NCBI RefSeq assembly: GCF_004363245.1
Contig: NZ_SNYV01000011.1
Span: 868,001 to 932,000 of the forward strand
DNA length: 64,000 bases
Direction of reading: 5' to 3'
Source: Sphingobacterium yanglingense
GTDB lineage: Bacteria > Bacteroidota > Bacteroidia > Sphingobacteriales > Sphingobacteriaceae
The position numbers and the translations under genes are program-made. A model generated the notes under the pieces. The model searched no databases and had not been told where the DNA came from. It saw only the letters and a program-made list of their open reading frames with translations. Shown here piece after piece: positions 1 through 8,675 of the stretch (within the stretch, counting starts at the first letter, position 1; every line of letters begins with the position of its first letter).

Positions 1-1
1 T

Positions 2-241
2 GCAAGTTCAACATCGTACACCGAATTTTATGCCTACAATGTGGGGCACTATAGTGTCCAGCCGGATTTCGATATATTAATGAAGCTGTCGTCGGAAGAT
101 GAGATCTGCTCCTATATACTGGAACTGCTATATGAATCGACTTCTGTGCTGATCCATAAGGAGAAAAAAATAGGCGATTTTGATGTGGCCAGATTCCGAA
201 CTGATTTTATATCAGCCTGTGAAGGGGTATCACAGAGATGA
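2..241 (+). CDS. C-terminal end of an unrecognised protein (5' end outside window)
   Basis: The reading frame is open from base 2 to a TGA at 239-241, so this is the last 79 codons of a gene that begins before the window. A GTG at 41 could be read as a start, but the frame continues upstream without a stop. The fragment is acidic and probably helical, with no signal, membrane segment or motif I recognise. It contains the segment DEICSYILELLYESTSVLIH and ends EGVSQR. Function unknown. An inverted repeat that could end its transcript lies about 160 bases downstream. Confidence 0.6.
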   Translation, partial: ASSTSYTEFYAYNVGHYSVQPDFDILMKLSSEDEICSYILELLYESTSVLIHKEKKIGDFDVARFRTDFISACEGVSQR

Positions 242-542
242 GGTCATTACTGTAGCGTGAGCTGGTTAATCTATAATGAACTGTTTTTTGAATAAAAACT
301 TCAATGATAACTTTATATTATTATGACAATTACGCATACTATCGGCATAGGTTTTGTCGTTATATCAGTATTCATAATTTAGGTTAATAATTGGTTAGTT
401 AAAAATACCTGAAGCTCCCCGCTTCAGGTATTTTTTATTTTTTGCTCTCCTTATTTTTTTAGCTATCTGTGAGCTAAGCGAATAGAAAATCGCTTAGAAG
501 AACGGAATACTTTTTGATAGTGCGATTAAAAAAAATTTATTT
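242..542. other. intergenic region with terminator and a possible 19-aa ORF
   Basis: There is no conventional gene in these 301 bases. A 20-codon frame (323-382, rightward) would encode the hydrophobic peptide MTITHTIGIGFVVISVFII. It is followed 18 bases later by a strong hairpin terminator. I cannot show that it is translated. The rest is AT-rich and probably carries the promoter of the next gene; TACTTTTT at 508-515 is a near match to the TAnnTTTG box. Confidence 0.4.
401..436. terminator. hairpin terminator
   Basis: A perfect 15-bp inverted repeat (arms 401-415 and 421-435, loop TCCCC) is flanked by A-rich sequence on the left and a run of T on the right. It can act as an intrinsic terminator rightward and possibly leftward. 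The partial gene at the window start, or a short transcript beginning near 320, is the likely client. Confidence 0.8.
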
Positions 543-995
543 ATGAAAATAATATTTTTGGTTTTCTTTATTGTTCTGTCATTCTTTTTAATGTTCAACG
601 CCTCCGCAATGATTGAAAAGAAAAGATTAATGATTTTCTATGGAGTAGGGATGGTTGTGACTATTTTATTATTTATTCTTAGTCCAGCCATTGCTTTTGG
701 AATTTCAAAAGTAGCTACCATCGATTATAACGCTATAGATAAACTTGTTAAGTCTTTATTTCTATCATTTCTATGCTTGTTCTTTTTGAATCTGTTTATT
801 CTTTTGGTAGTGGAAAATCTAATTAACTTCTTTATTGGTTTTCACCAAACAAATAATCAAGCTAATCTTAGTAAGAATCCTATAAGAGCTGTGATTGAAA
901 ACAAATCAAGAATACTGACATTGACGAAAGGTGTTTTCTTTGTTTTAGGTCAATGTCTCCCTTACTACGGTATTTGGATTGGATCGTATAGATAG
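543..995 (+). CDS. small hydrophobic membrane protein, unknown function
   Basis: A 150-aa protein with about four membrane-spanning segments (roughly residues 2-22, 30-56, 69-99 and 129-147). A short polar loop around residues 101-124 is rich in N, K and R. No catalytic motif or known family is visible. It stands alone: a terminator precedes it and the next gene converges on it from the right with a 46-base gap. The ATG at 543 is the first in frame and follows a long A/T stretch, with no clear ribosome binding site, which is normal in Bacteroidota. It is probably an inner-membrane protein; nothing in the context suggests a role. Confidence 0.6.
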   Translation: MKIIFLVFFIVLSFFLMFNASAMIEKKRLMIFYGVGMVVTILLFILSPAIAFGISKVATIDYNAIDKLVKSLFLSFLCLFFLNLFILLVVENLINFFIGFHQTNNQANLSKNPIRAVIENKSRILTLTKGVFFVLGQCLPYYGIWIGSYR

Positions 996-1041
996 TTTAT
1001 TAAAAATACAGTGTCCTCAAACTGCATTCTTTTGCATAGAA

Positions 1042-2346
1042 TTACTTCTTTTCCTTTTTAATAAGAATGTAATTTCCACTTGTAGCATCTTTTACGACAG
1101 TGTAATTCGAATCAATCTGTAGTGACCAACCATCGCCCTGTATCAATTCCTCCTCTATCACTGTAGGTACACTAACTGATATATTTCCCCAATTGGGAGA
1201 CATTAAAGCTCCGTTATTAACGTCGAGAATTCCCCAATTGTCGGTGACCCGTATATTCGGATAAACCGTTCCTTTATCTTCTATCGGAAGAATATTACGT
1301 GGATCGAATGAAGTATTCATATTCTCAAATTTGATCTTAAAATGTGGCTGCTCGATAAACTTGGATTTATAGATTGCAACCCTCGCTTTTATCTGTTCGC
1401 TGCGATGGTCCTCTTCCGCAACAATAAGCTCTCCATCGTATGCGCTAAGATTTTTCGCTGCGGCGGATTTTAAATCCTTTGGTAGTTTAACCTTAAAGCT
1501 TTCTATAAAATAATCTGTCAGATTGCTATCGGCAGTTATTTTCTGATGCCAAAGTGGATTCTTCTGGCTCAATAAATAGCCATATATAGGTGTCGTATTG
1601 TAGGCAAAAGAGCGTACGAAGGTAGGGTTTTTAAAAAAATCGTCAAGAGTATTCGTAAAATGGTATTTAATCTGCTCTCTGTCTCGATTGCTAATCATAA
1701 GGCCTGTGTACTCGGCTAATCCCTCATTGAGCTCGAGCTGATTCTCTAGGTCGTTGGATCCTGGAAAAATGGCATTCCTATATTTTCTAAATATAAGCGC
1801 GTTGGTAAGGTGTTTTTGCTGTACTCTCGGTGCATCGGCAAGTATTGCCTTTTTGAGCGCTTCTAATTCTAAACGTAGGTATATTCTACCTTCTTTTTCT
1901 TCCAAGTGATTACTTTCCTTATTAAACTGAGTGTATCCTAGAGAAGTCTGTATGGTATGGAAGAGCTCGTGCGCTAAGAGATTAATCCGATCATGCTTAT
2001 TTTTGGAAAGTGGTAACATTATCATTGCCCATGTCTTTCCGTTCCATTGGAGGGCGGTATTCGCACTATTGATATTCTCTGGCAATTTACCTACATAAAT
2101 CTCATTCTGAAGCTGTAATGTGTTATTTTGATCGGGCTGATTGGCATATAGTTGCCTACTTTTGGGGTCGACCAATAAAATACCTCCATACAGGTCTTTG
2201 TTCCATAAATCGGTCTTCTGTCTAGTGGCTTCTTTTATCTCTTTGAAGTATTCTGAAATCTGATCTATATTATGTGTATCTACCTGTTGACCAAAGACTG
2301 TCAACACATAAATTAAACTTACAATTACTGTAAATATTCTCTGCAT
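1042..2346 (-). CDS. secreted gluzincin-type zinc metalloprotease-like protein
   Basis: From the ATG at 2346 the product is 434 aa and begins with a clean signal peptide (MQRIFTVIVSLIYVLTVFGQ). The frame also opens 12 codons earlier at 2382, but that would bury the signal, so I prefer 2346. Residues 126-130 are HELFH, matching the HExxH zinc motif. About 80 residues later NEGLAEYTG (207-215) supplies the downstream Glu expected of gluzincins. The protein therefore has the active-site layout of a zinc peptidase acting outside the cytoplasm. The C-terminal third is probably a beta-rich domain. I cannot assign a MEROPS family. Its start faces the rightward oxidoreductase gene at 2539, so the 192-base gap holds divergent promoters. 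Confidence 0.6.
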   Translation of the reverse strand: MQRIFTVIVSLIYVLTVFGQQVDTHNIDQISEYFKEIKEATRQKTDLWNKDLYGGILLVDPKSRQLYANQPDQNNTLQLQNEIYVGKLPENINSANTALQWNGKTWAMIMLPLSKNKHDRINLLAHELFHTIQTSLGYTQFNKESNHLEEKEGRIYLRLELEALKKAILADAPRVQQKHLTNALIFRKYRNAIFPGSNDLENQLELNEGLAEYTGLMISNRDREQIKYHFTNTLDDFFKNPTFVRSFAYNTTPIYGYLLSQKNPLWHQKITADSNLTDYFIESFKVKLPKDLKSAAAKNLSAYDGELIVAEEDHRSEQIKARVAIYKSKFIEQPHFKIKFENMNTSFDPRNILPIEDKGTVYPNIRVTDNWGILDVNNGALMSPNWGNISVSVPTVIEEELIQGDGWSLQIDSNYTVVKDATSGNYILIKKEKK

Positions 2347-2538
2347 AGTTAGTTGCGTAACTAAAATTGGCATCCATAACAAATCTAAACAATTATTTGG
2401 ATTGTAGTGTGTTAATCCGCTTCAGCTGTTTTTTGTATTGACCCGGATGCAAATTCACCTACAAGCCGAACTTTTCTATCTCTTGCCATAAAAGAAACGA
2501 TACAATAAGGTATATTGCCCAATTGAAATTACAGCGTA

Positions 2539-4002
2539 ATGAAAACGAAATACTTTTGGCTCCTCGGGGCTGTCTGTTTGATATTTTTCCTGTCTATACC
2601 TGCTTTTCACTTGTTGACGACAAAGTGGAAGGAAAACGGAACGGAAGTCGAAATTCCGCAAGGATATACGAATGATGCCAGTCAGTTAAATCTGACAAAG
2701 ATGGATACTATTATCGCTATTCCAGCAGATAAAGGCCAAATCGAAGCGCAACTTAAAGAGATTTTCAAATATGCTAGTGAGAAGGGCCTAAAGATCTCTA
2801 TCTCGGGGGCAAAACATAGCATGGGAGGCCACACGATATCACCTGATGGCGTTTTATTGAATATGCTCCCCTATAAACATATGGAGCTTGATACCGTAAA
2901 TAATATCTTATCAATAGGTTCTGGCGCTCTATGGGAGGATGCGCTGAATTATCTCGACAAATACGGTAAATCTATTGCTATAATGCAGGCTTTTAGTTCT
3001 TTCTCTATCGGAGGATCAATCAGTGTGAATGGTCATGGCTGGCAAAAGGACTTACCACCGATATCGCACAGTGTTCACTCTTTTTCGATTATGTTGGCTG
3101 ATGGTAAGGTGCTACAATGCAGCAGGAACGAAAATCAGGAACTATTCAAGCTGGTATTAGGTGGCTATGGTTTATTTGGCGTAATACTGGATGTAAAGCT
3201 CCACGTCATGGACAATACAGCACTGACCTATAAGTATATCAAGCTGTCTCCGGCTAATTATGTAAGTTACTATAAGAAATATGTATCTGACAACCCTAAG
3301 GTGAACCTTGTATTTGGAAGGCTGCGGATATCGGACAAACATTTTCTGGAGGAGGCTACGCTTAACTATTTTGAGGAGGTAAAGACGGATGTGCCTCCAC
3401 TCCAGCAAACCAAGAGTACAGAAGCCCAACGTTTGGTATTTAGAGGTAGTGTAGGTAGTGAATATGGAAAGAGACTGCGATGGGACTTGGAAACGGGTAA
3501 GAATAAGGTCTCTAAGAATGAGATATACTCTAGAAATGAACTCTTAAATGATCATGTCTCGCTGATTGAAAACAAAGATACTACTTCGACGGATCTGTTA
3601 CAGGAGTACTTTATTCCAGAACGACATTTCAATCAGTTTATAACGGATATCAAACCGATTTTAAAAAAGTCTAAGATTGATCTATTAAATATCACTATAC
3701 GTGGCGTCCGTGAGGACAAGGATAGTTATCTAAACTATGCGAAAGAAGATGTATATGGTTTTGTAATCTTGTTCAACCAAAAGAAAACGAAAGAACAGGA
3801 AGAAGCAATGAAAAAGCTGACTAATGAGCTAGTGGATGTAGCCCTGAAAAATGAAGGAACGTTTTACCTGCCTTATAGGCTGCACATCGACAGGGAAAAG
3901 ATGCGAAAAGCGTATCCGCAGGCAGACAGTTTCTTTCGTATGAAACTAAATTATGACCCTACGGAGCTATTTAGTAATAGATTTTACGAGCATTATAAAT
4001 AG
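2539..4002 (+). CDS. membrane-anchored FAD-binding oxidoreductase (VAO / aldonolactone oxidase type)
   Basis: 487 aa. Residues about 5-27 form an N-terminal membrane anchor or uncleaved signal, so the enzyme probably faces the periplasm. Residues about 50-210 look like the FAD-binding PCMH domain; the segment SGAKHSMGGHT is the typical His-containing FAD contact. The C-terminal half resembles the aldonolactone oxidase domain and ends with the typical YDPTELFSNRFYEHY-like tail. Family members oxidise sugar lactones or alditols with transfer of electrons to oxygen or an acceptor; the substrate cannot be read here. The gene stands alone, with a divergent protease gene upstream and a convergent gene downstream. 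Confidence 0.75.
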   Translation: MKTKYFWLLGAVCLIFFLSIPAFHLLTTKWKENGTEVEIPQGYTNDASQLNLTKMDTIIAIPADKGQIEAQLKEIFKYASEKGLKISISGAKHSMGGHTISPDGVLLNMLPYKHMELDTVNNILSIGSGALWEDALNYLDKYGKSIAIMQAFSSFSIGGSISVNGHGWQKDLPPISHSVHSFSIMLADGKVLQCSRNENQELFKLVLGGYGLFGVILDVKLHVMDNTALTYKYIKLSPANYVSYYKKYVSDNPKVNLVFGRLRISDKHFLEEATLNYFEEVKTDVPPLQQTKSTEAQRLVFRGSVGSEYGKRLRWDLETGKNKVSKNEIYSRNELLNDHVSLIENKDTTSTDLLQEYFIPERHFNQFITDIKPILKKSKIDLLNITIRGVREDKDSYLNYAKEDVYGFVILFNQKKTKEQEEAMKKLTNELVDVALKNEGTFYLPYRLHIDREKMRKAYPQADSFFRMKLNYDPTELFSNRFYEHYK

Positions 4003-4086
4003 GTCGGCTTAATAAGCTATGTGGGCATAGTCCAATTTATCACATAAATAATGGAAAGCGGGGTGTTTTTTCCGAAAACGATAAAC

Positions 4087-4689
4087 TTAATACTGCTCTA
4101 GATCGGAAAAGCTTAAATCTTGTATTTTGGGCAGAGAGTTGATTTTTATGGTCTTTTTCGTTTTGTGGAAGATATCGTCGGATCCCAGTTCTTGCTGAAA
4201 CTCGATTTTTGTTTTTGCTATTAAATCTATCTCTGTTTCGAAGGTGGTGTTTTTACCGTTCCAGTAAACGCGTGAGATCTTGATCAGTTCGAAATTATTT
4301 TGCCTGAATCTAAATTCATAACAGCTTTTTCGGTCCTTGATATTTGTCAGCATTCTTAACTTCCCTTCTTCAATAAAAAAGTCTGGAATTGGGTTTCCAT
4401 TATGTCCACCATTCTTATAGGGTGGATATTCGCATTCCATTATCTTGGTAGAGGAAACGGCAAGCTGAAGTTTCCTATTCGGCTGTGAAAGAAATATCTG
4501 TACCCGCAATGGTCTGGTATCGTCGTCCACATCCATCTCTAAAACAACTACATCATCGTGTTTGTCATTGTTCAGGTCCCCTACTTCTCTTTGTACTAGA
4601 GCCGTAAAACTGCCTTTAGGGTCATTTTTTTGTGCATGTAGACCAATTGTGGCCAAAAGAAGTGGTAATATAGAAAACAGTATTTTCAT
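4087..4689 (-). CDS. secreted protein with FG-GAP-like calcium loop, unknown
   Basis: 200 aa with an N-terminal signal peptide (about 1-19, ending near LHAQ). Residues 37-46, GDLNNDKHDD, match the D-x-N-x-D calcium loop of FG-GAP/VCBS-type repeats, but only one such loop is obvious. The rest is predicted mixed beta sequence without catalytic motifs. It is the last of three leftward genes (5379-6068, 4701-5336, 4087-4689), separated from its neighbour by 11 bases, so it is probably co-transcribed. Likely periplasmic or surface-exposed; function unknown. Confidence 0.6.
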   Translation of the reverse strand: MKILFSILPLLLATIGLHAQKNDPKGSFTALVQREVGDLNNDKHDDVVVLEMDVDDDTRPLRVQIFLSQPNRKLQLAVSSTKIMECEYPPYKNGGHNGNPIPDFFIEEGKLRMLTNIKDRKSCYEFRFRQNNFELIKISRVYWNGKNTTFETEIDLIAKTKIEFQQELGSDDIFHKTKKTIKINSLPKIQDLSFSDLEQY

Positions 4690-4700
4690 GGGGTTAAAAT

Positions 4701-5336
4701 TTAAAGTCCTTTTTCTTTACATATTTTCGAATAGTACTTCTCCAACATCTTTACATTATTATTTCGTTCTTCTGATTTTTCATCGTTCTTATCCGTATAT
4801 ACTAACCATTTGCGGTAGAGCTCGTGGAAAACCTCTGCTCCCATTTCGGTTAGGTCTTTATTTTCGAAATTGAGGTGAAGGATCCTACCTTGTTTATCCA
4901 GAGGATTGAGTTTCAAAAGTTTCTTTTCGTAGCAAAACCTTAGGAAAGTGATATGGAGATTGTAAATCTCTACGATGCTATTGGGATAGGACCGATTGGC
5001 TTTAAACAAATAGGATATATCGGCAACAAACTCTGTATGATAATATAAATCGTGGTAGACATGTCCAATTGCTTTTTTCAGGAGTTCAATATCTTCTATC
5101 TGCTTTATTAAAATCAATCTATAATAGGCCCAGCCAAAAGGATTTTCTTCAGTGACACCCTCAAACATTTTTCTTAAGTTCTCGGTTGATAACAGGTATA
5201 ATCTATTCTCGTAGAGAACACCTATCCTTTTCCCATTTTGCGTAATAATGTATTCTCCGAAAATAGGCTCAAGGGAAATGTTGAGAATGGTTCTACATTG
5301 TTGTTCGAACTGCTTTGCAAATTTCTTAGTGGTCAT
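4701..5336 (-). CDS. unknown protein with TfoX-like N-terminal segment
   Basis: 211 aa, apparently cytoplasmic (no signal, no membrane segment). The first 60 or so residues follow the pattern of TfoX N-terminal domains: a helix (KKFAKQFEQQ), then GEYIITQNGKRIGVLYENRLYLL, where such proteins have a 'GEYG-x-Y-x-GK-x-IG-x-I-x-DN-x-L-x-x-K' strand pair. The remaining 150 residues are helical, charged and unrecognised. The resemblance is by eye and needs a profile search. It lies between two exported-protein genes in a probable three-gene leftward operon, with a 42-base gap upstream and 11 bases downstream. Confidence 0.5.
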   Translation of the reverse strand: MTTKKFAKQFEQQCRTILNISLEPIFGEYIITQNGKRIGVLYENRLYLLSTENLRKMFEGVTEENPFGWAYYRLILIKQIEDIELLKKAIGHVYHDLYYHTEFVADISYLFKANRSYPNSIVEIYNLHITFLRFCYEKKLLKLNPLDKQGRILHLNFENKDLTEMGAEVFHELYRKWLVYTDKNDEKSEERNNNVKMLEKYYSKICKEKGL

Positions 5337-5378
5337 GTGTTATGTATCGGATATAAAATGCGCTGATCTGGATTGAAC

Positions 5379-6068
5379 TTATTCTGTACAGATGCTTTGT
5401 AAATGGGCGATGTATTCTTTGATCATCGGAAGTCCTCCTAGTGCTTCGCATTCGCGATAATACTTCCATGCGGATTTACAATTGTTGTTTAAAAGATGAG
5501 TCATTGATAATTTGATCAGTGTATTTCGATCCTTATCATCTATTTCATAAGACTCTTCCAATAAGCGGAGTGCTTGATCTAAGTCTCTAGTGGTACCACC
5601 ATCTCCCTGCTGGAATCTGACCATATAGTAGCTCCCTAAATCTGTGAGGAGATGTGTATTCTTCGGATTTTCCTTCAGTCCTATCTCATACTGCTCCTTA
5701 GCTTTATCAAACATAGACCGCTTCATGTACACTGCTCCGAACCCCCAATAAATATCCGTATTGGTACTATCAATCAAATAGGCCTGATTGAACCGGTACA
5801 TAGCGGTCTTGACATCTTCCTGATTCAGATAATCGAAGCCAAGTTTTATTAATTCGTCCGAAGCAAGTCTATTATTATTTCTATACTTATCATCGCTAAG
5901 AATCGTATCCAAAAAATCTTGGTCTGCAGCCAGCTGCTCTTTACTTTTCTGCACACCTCCGTACTTTGGTAACATTCTAATATCGCCAGGATGTTCTCTT
6001 TCCTGTATGCAGGATGCTATGCCGAAAACGAAGAAAGACAGGGCGATTGTTCGGATTAAAATACGCAT
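5379..6068 (-). CDS. TPR-repeat lipoprotein
   Basis: 229 aa. A lipoprotein signal ends in the lipobox GIASC, so the mature protein starts at Cys20 and is lipid-anchored in the envelope. Residues about 65-215 contain tetratricopeptide-like helical pairs (for example the segments YWGFGAVYMKRSMFDKAKEQ and LLTDLGSYYM). Such repeats bind partner proteins or peptides; no enzyme domain is present. It is the first gene of the probable three-gene leftward unit. The divergent gap to 6217 is AT-rich and should hold promoters for both directions. Confidence 0.7.
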   Translation of the reverse strand: MRILIRTIALSFFVFGIASCIQEREHPGDIRMLPKYGGVQKSKEQLAADQDFLDTILSDDKYRNNNRLASDELIKLGFDYLNQEDVKTAMYRFNQAYLIDSTNTDIYWGFGAVYMKRSMFDKAKEQYEIGLKENPKNTHLLTDLGSYYMVRFQQGDGGTTRDLDQALRLLEESYEIDDKDRNTLIKLSMTHLLNNNCKSAWKYYRECEALGGLPMIKEYIAHLQSICTE

Positions 6069-6203
6069 TGATTAATAACTAGTAAATGGATACTTACAAT
6101 ATACTACTTTTTTGCTTTTTATTTCATATGTATAAAATTTACTCCTATTGTCGGTCTGTTATAAAATAAAAGACCAACATACACAATCGATAACTTAAAA
6201 TGC

Positions 6204-6211
6204 TAAATTTG
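6204..6211 (+). promoter_or_regulatory. -7 box TAAATTTG placed for a leaderless start
   Basis: An exact match to the Bacteroidota -7 consensus TAnnTTTG ends five bases before the ATG at 6217. With the usual distance, transcription would begin at or within a base or two of the start codon, so the message may be leaderless. Confidence 0.5.
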
Positions 6212-6216
6212 TTTTC

Positions 6217-6594
6217 ATGAGGTTATTCAGTTACTTAATTATCTTGTCCAATATCGTTTTTCTTTCATTCGATAGACAACAGCATCCCATACATAAAGAG
6301 TGGCAGCTCGTAGCCGAGCGGATAACTTATTTTAACCTAGATGGCAGCCCTTATGACCAAGCTAAAGATAGATTGGATTCCGTCAAAAATGTAACGGTAC
6401 AGTTTTTACCCGATGGATCGTTTAAATCTCGTGAAGGTAATGGCAGTTACACTGTTTCCAAAGATTCTGTACATTTAAGCCTCAATGGGAAAAAGGTCTC
6501 CTACAAATACGAATTGGATAATTCGAAACTAATCATGGAAACTCATTTCACAGAAAATAGCCATAAAATCAGATCAAGGCTTTACATGGAGTAG
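6217..6594 (+). CDS. secreted lipocalin-like small protein
   Basis: 125 aa with an N-terminal hydrophobic signal (about residues 1-18). The pattern of short strands, WQLVAERITYFNLDGSPYD, then TVQFLPDGSFKSREGNGSY, SVHLSLNGKKVSYKYELDNSKLIM, is typical of the small lipocalin-like domain common in Bacteroidota, in which an eight-stranded barrel measures 'x-G-x-W-x-L' to 'D-x-L-x-L'. Ligand and role are unknown. Its last 21 bases overlap the 3' end of the convergent gene 6574-7731. The ATG at 6217 has a consensus promoter box just upstream. Confidence 0.6.
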   Translation: MRLFSYLIILSNIVFLSFDRQQHPIHKEWQLVAERITYFNLDGSPYDQAKDRLDSVKNVTVQFLPDGSFKSREGNGSYTVSKDSVHLSLNGKKVSYKYELDNSKLIMETHFTENSHKIRSRLYME

Positions 6595-7731
6595 TAAGCG
6601 CGAAAAAGGCGTCTTCTCCTGACCAGACCATTTGTATTTATAGATGGTACTTTGCTGCTGCCCATCGCTACTTTTATTATTGTGGGAGATATAGAATAAC
6701 CCGTTGCCTATAGGACATAGTCCTGTAGCTCCCCATGGAAAATACCAGCCCGATATTCCGGATTTGATATCCTTGATCCCCCCTTCGGCCAGATGCAACA
6801 TCGCTACCTTTTCTGGCTTATTATCTGATATGATTGTCTTCTTTGTAGGCACACGTTGGCCATCGATCACGAACAGGTCATAATTAGGATATATGGATTT
6901 TTTGCCTTTATACACGGCAGCAAAAAAATTGCCCGAATAAGCGTCGTAGGCTAGATTTTGAATACCGTAGGTGGTACTCCCGGTTTTTAAGAAATACTTT
7001 GCGTTAGGCTTCTTAGGTCCTGAATGATGCAGCTTGTCCTTTATAAGCTCTTGGCCATAGCTATCCCAATCTTTGATATCATATTGCAAAATAACCTGAT
7101 AGTCATTATCATCTCTAGTCGTATCTCCATATACACCATACGCCACGTAGAGGTACTCCTTTTTATTTTTTGGGGTACCAAAAGCGGGTCCAAAAGTAAG
7201 GCCATCGATACCAGAACAAGCATAACGGTGTGCTTTTACTTCACCACCTACTTTTACAGAAGCTTCGTAGTCTATAACTGGTTCGGCCAGGTACACAGTC
7301 TTTAAGAGATCTTCTTTCTCAGCACTCATCGCAGGGCGCACAATCTTGGAGCCGTCAAAGATCGCGATATAAAATCCATTCTCTTTTGGATCATCTACCC
7401 CCAATTCTTTGCTTATGCCTTTGCCAATTCCGTCATTCTTATACTCCAAAGAGCCGTATACTTTTCCGTCTTTAAAATCGAGATCCCCCAAGTGTCCGGA
7501 GAACCCAACGACGCTACCTATTAACTTGCCTGACAGGTCCATCTTAATCAAGCTATTGGTGAATGAGAAATAGACGCAACTATTGATGCTGTCCACAGCC
7601 ACCCCCTGCACATGAAACTTGCCTTGATCTCCGGTGGCGATAGAATCGGGCCACGTGGGTATCATTTTTTGACTATACAACGAACACACTCCAGCTAGGT
7701 AGCAGCATAAGATTAAGATTGCTTTTTTCAT
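6574..7731 (-). CDS. secreted beta-propeller-like protein, unknown function
   Basis: 385 aa with a signal peptide (MKKAILILCCYLAGVCSLYS). The sequence reads as repeated beta blades with 'G-x-x-Y-x-S' and 'D-x-x-x-x-Y' patterns and resembles the SMP-30/NHL or phytase-like propeller group. No catalytic residues can be assigned. Segments such as HVQGVAVDSINSCVYFSFTN are typical of propeller proteins that describe a ligand-binding or sugar-lactone site. It stands alone. Its 3' end overlaps the convergent lipocalin-like gene by 21 bases. Likely periplasmic; the function cannot be inferred from neighbours. Confidence 0.55.
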   Translation of the reverse strand: MKKAILILCCYLAGVCSLYSQKMIPTWPDSIATGDQGKFHVQGVAVDSINSCVYFSFTNSLIKMDLSGKLIGSVVGFSGHLGDLDFKDGKVYGSLEYKNDGIGKGISKELGVDDPKENGFYIAIFDGSKIVRPAMSAEKEDLLKTVYLAEPVIDYEASVKVGGEVKAHRYACSGIDGLTFGPAFGTPKNKKEYLYVAYGVYGDTTRDDNDYQVILQYDIKDWDSYGQELIKDKLHHSGPKKPNAKYFLKTGSTTYGIQNLAYDAYSGNFFAAVYKGKKSIYPNYDLFVIDGQRVPTKKTIISDNKPEKVAMLHLAEGGIKDIKSGISGWYFPWGATGLCPIGNGLFYISHNNKSSDGQQQSTIYKYKWSGQEKTPFSRLLLHVKP

Positions 7732-7958
7732 GTCTTTAAAGCTACGTTAGTTCAGTCTAAACAACAAGAAATAATTGATTTTATAGCGTCCTGATATAAA
7801 CTTCGCTATTTCTTTCGCGAGAGGTTATAGGATATCTGTCATACATCGAACAAAGTAATTTCATATCGAGATATTATTATAGCAAGTTTCGGATTGTATA
7901 GCGCTTAAGGTTTATAGAGATTTGTAGGTACAGAAAATCAAAATACCAGGAGTAAAAG

Positions 7959-8672
7959 ATGAATGATATTATACAGAAAATAGAAGAAACAGATTGGCGA
8001 CAAGTCGCTGAAACAATGTATCAGAATGGTTATGCCATTATTCCGGGGTTACTGTCGGAGACGGAGTGTGACCAGCTGAAATCTGATTACGATAATCCGC
8101 ATCTCTATAGAAAGACGGTCGTAATGGAGCGCCATCGATTCGGACTTGGTGCCTACAAATATTTCAACTATCCACTACCGGACTTGATCCACACCTTGAG
8201 AAGTCATATCTACACGAGACTCACTCCTATTGCCAATAAATGGTTTGAGGTGCTGAATATCGAAACTAATTTTCCGTCCGAGCATCGCGATCTACTAGAG
8301 CAATGCCATCAAAATGGACAGGAAAGAGCTACTGTCCTGATCTTGAAATACGGTAAGGGTGGTTTCAACACATTACACCAAGACTTATACGGCACGGTGT
8401 ATTTCCCTATCCAGTTGGTAATCATGTTGAGTGAACCAGACAAGGATTTTACTGGTGGCGAGTTGGTACTCACCCAGCAGATACCAAGAGCGCAATCTAA
8501 GGCCATAGTCCTCAAGCCAAGAAAGGGTGATGCTGTAATCTTTACGACCAACTTTAAGCCTGAAAAAGGCACCAGAGGTTACTACCGTGTGAATATGAAA
8601 CATGGGGTGAGTGAGGTGAAAACAGGTGAACGATATGCGTTAGGAATTATTTTCCATGATGCGACAAGCTAA
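7959..8672 (+). CDS. 2OG-Fe(II) dioxygenase
   Basis: 237 aa, no signal, cytoplasmic. The iron-binding triad of the 2-oxoglutarate oxygenase fold is visible: H140-x-D142 in TLHQDLYG and H215 in MKHGVSEV. R225 in GERYALGIIFHD sits where the 2OG-binding Arg belongs. Family members hydroxylate or demethylate proteins, nucleic acids or small molecules. The start is supported by AGGAG eight bases upstream, unusual in this genome. The next gene, an Ada zinc-domain protein, starts three bases after the stop, so the pair is translated together. This pairing hints at a role in nucleic-acid alkylation repair or sensing, but that is inference. Confidence 0.85.
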   Translation: MNDIIQKIEETDWRQVAETMYQNGYAIIPGLLSETECDQLKSDYDNPHLYRKTVVMERHRFGLGAYKYFNYPLPDLIHTLRSHIYTRLTPIANKWFEVLNIETNFPSEHRDLLEQCHQNGQERATVLILKYGKGGFNTLHQDLYGTVYFPIQLVIMLSEPDKDFTGGELVLTQQIPRAQSKAIVLKPRKGDAVIFTTNFKPEKGTRGYYRVNMKHGVSEVKTGERYALGIIFHDATS

Positions 8673-8675
8673 ACG

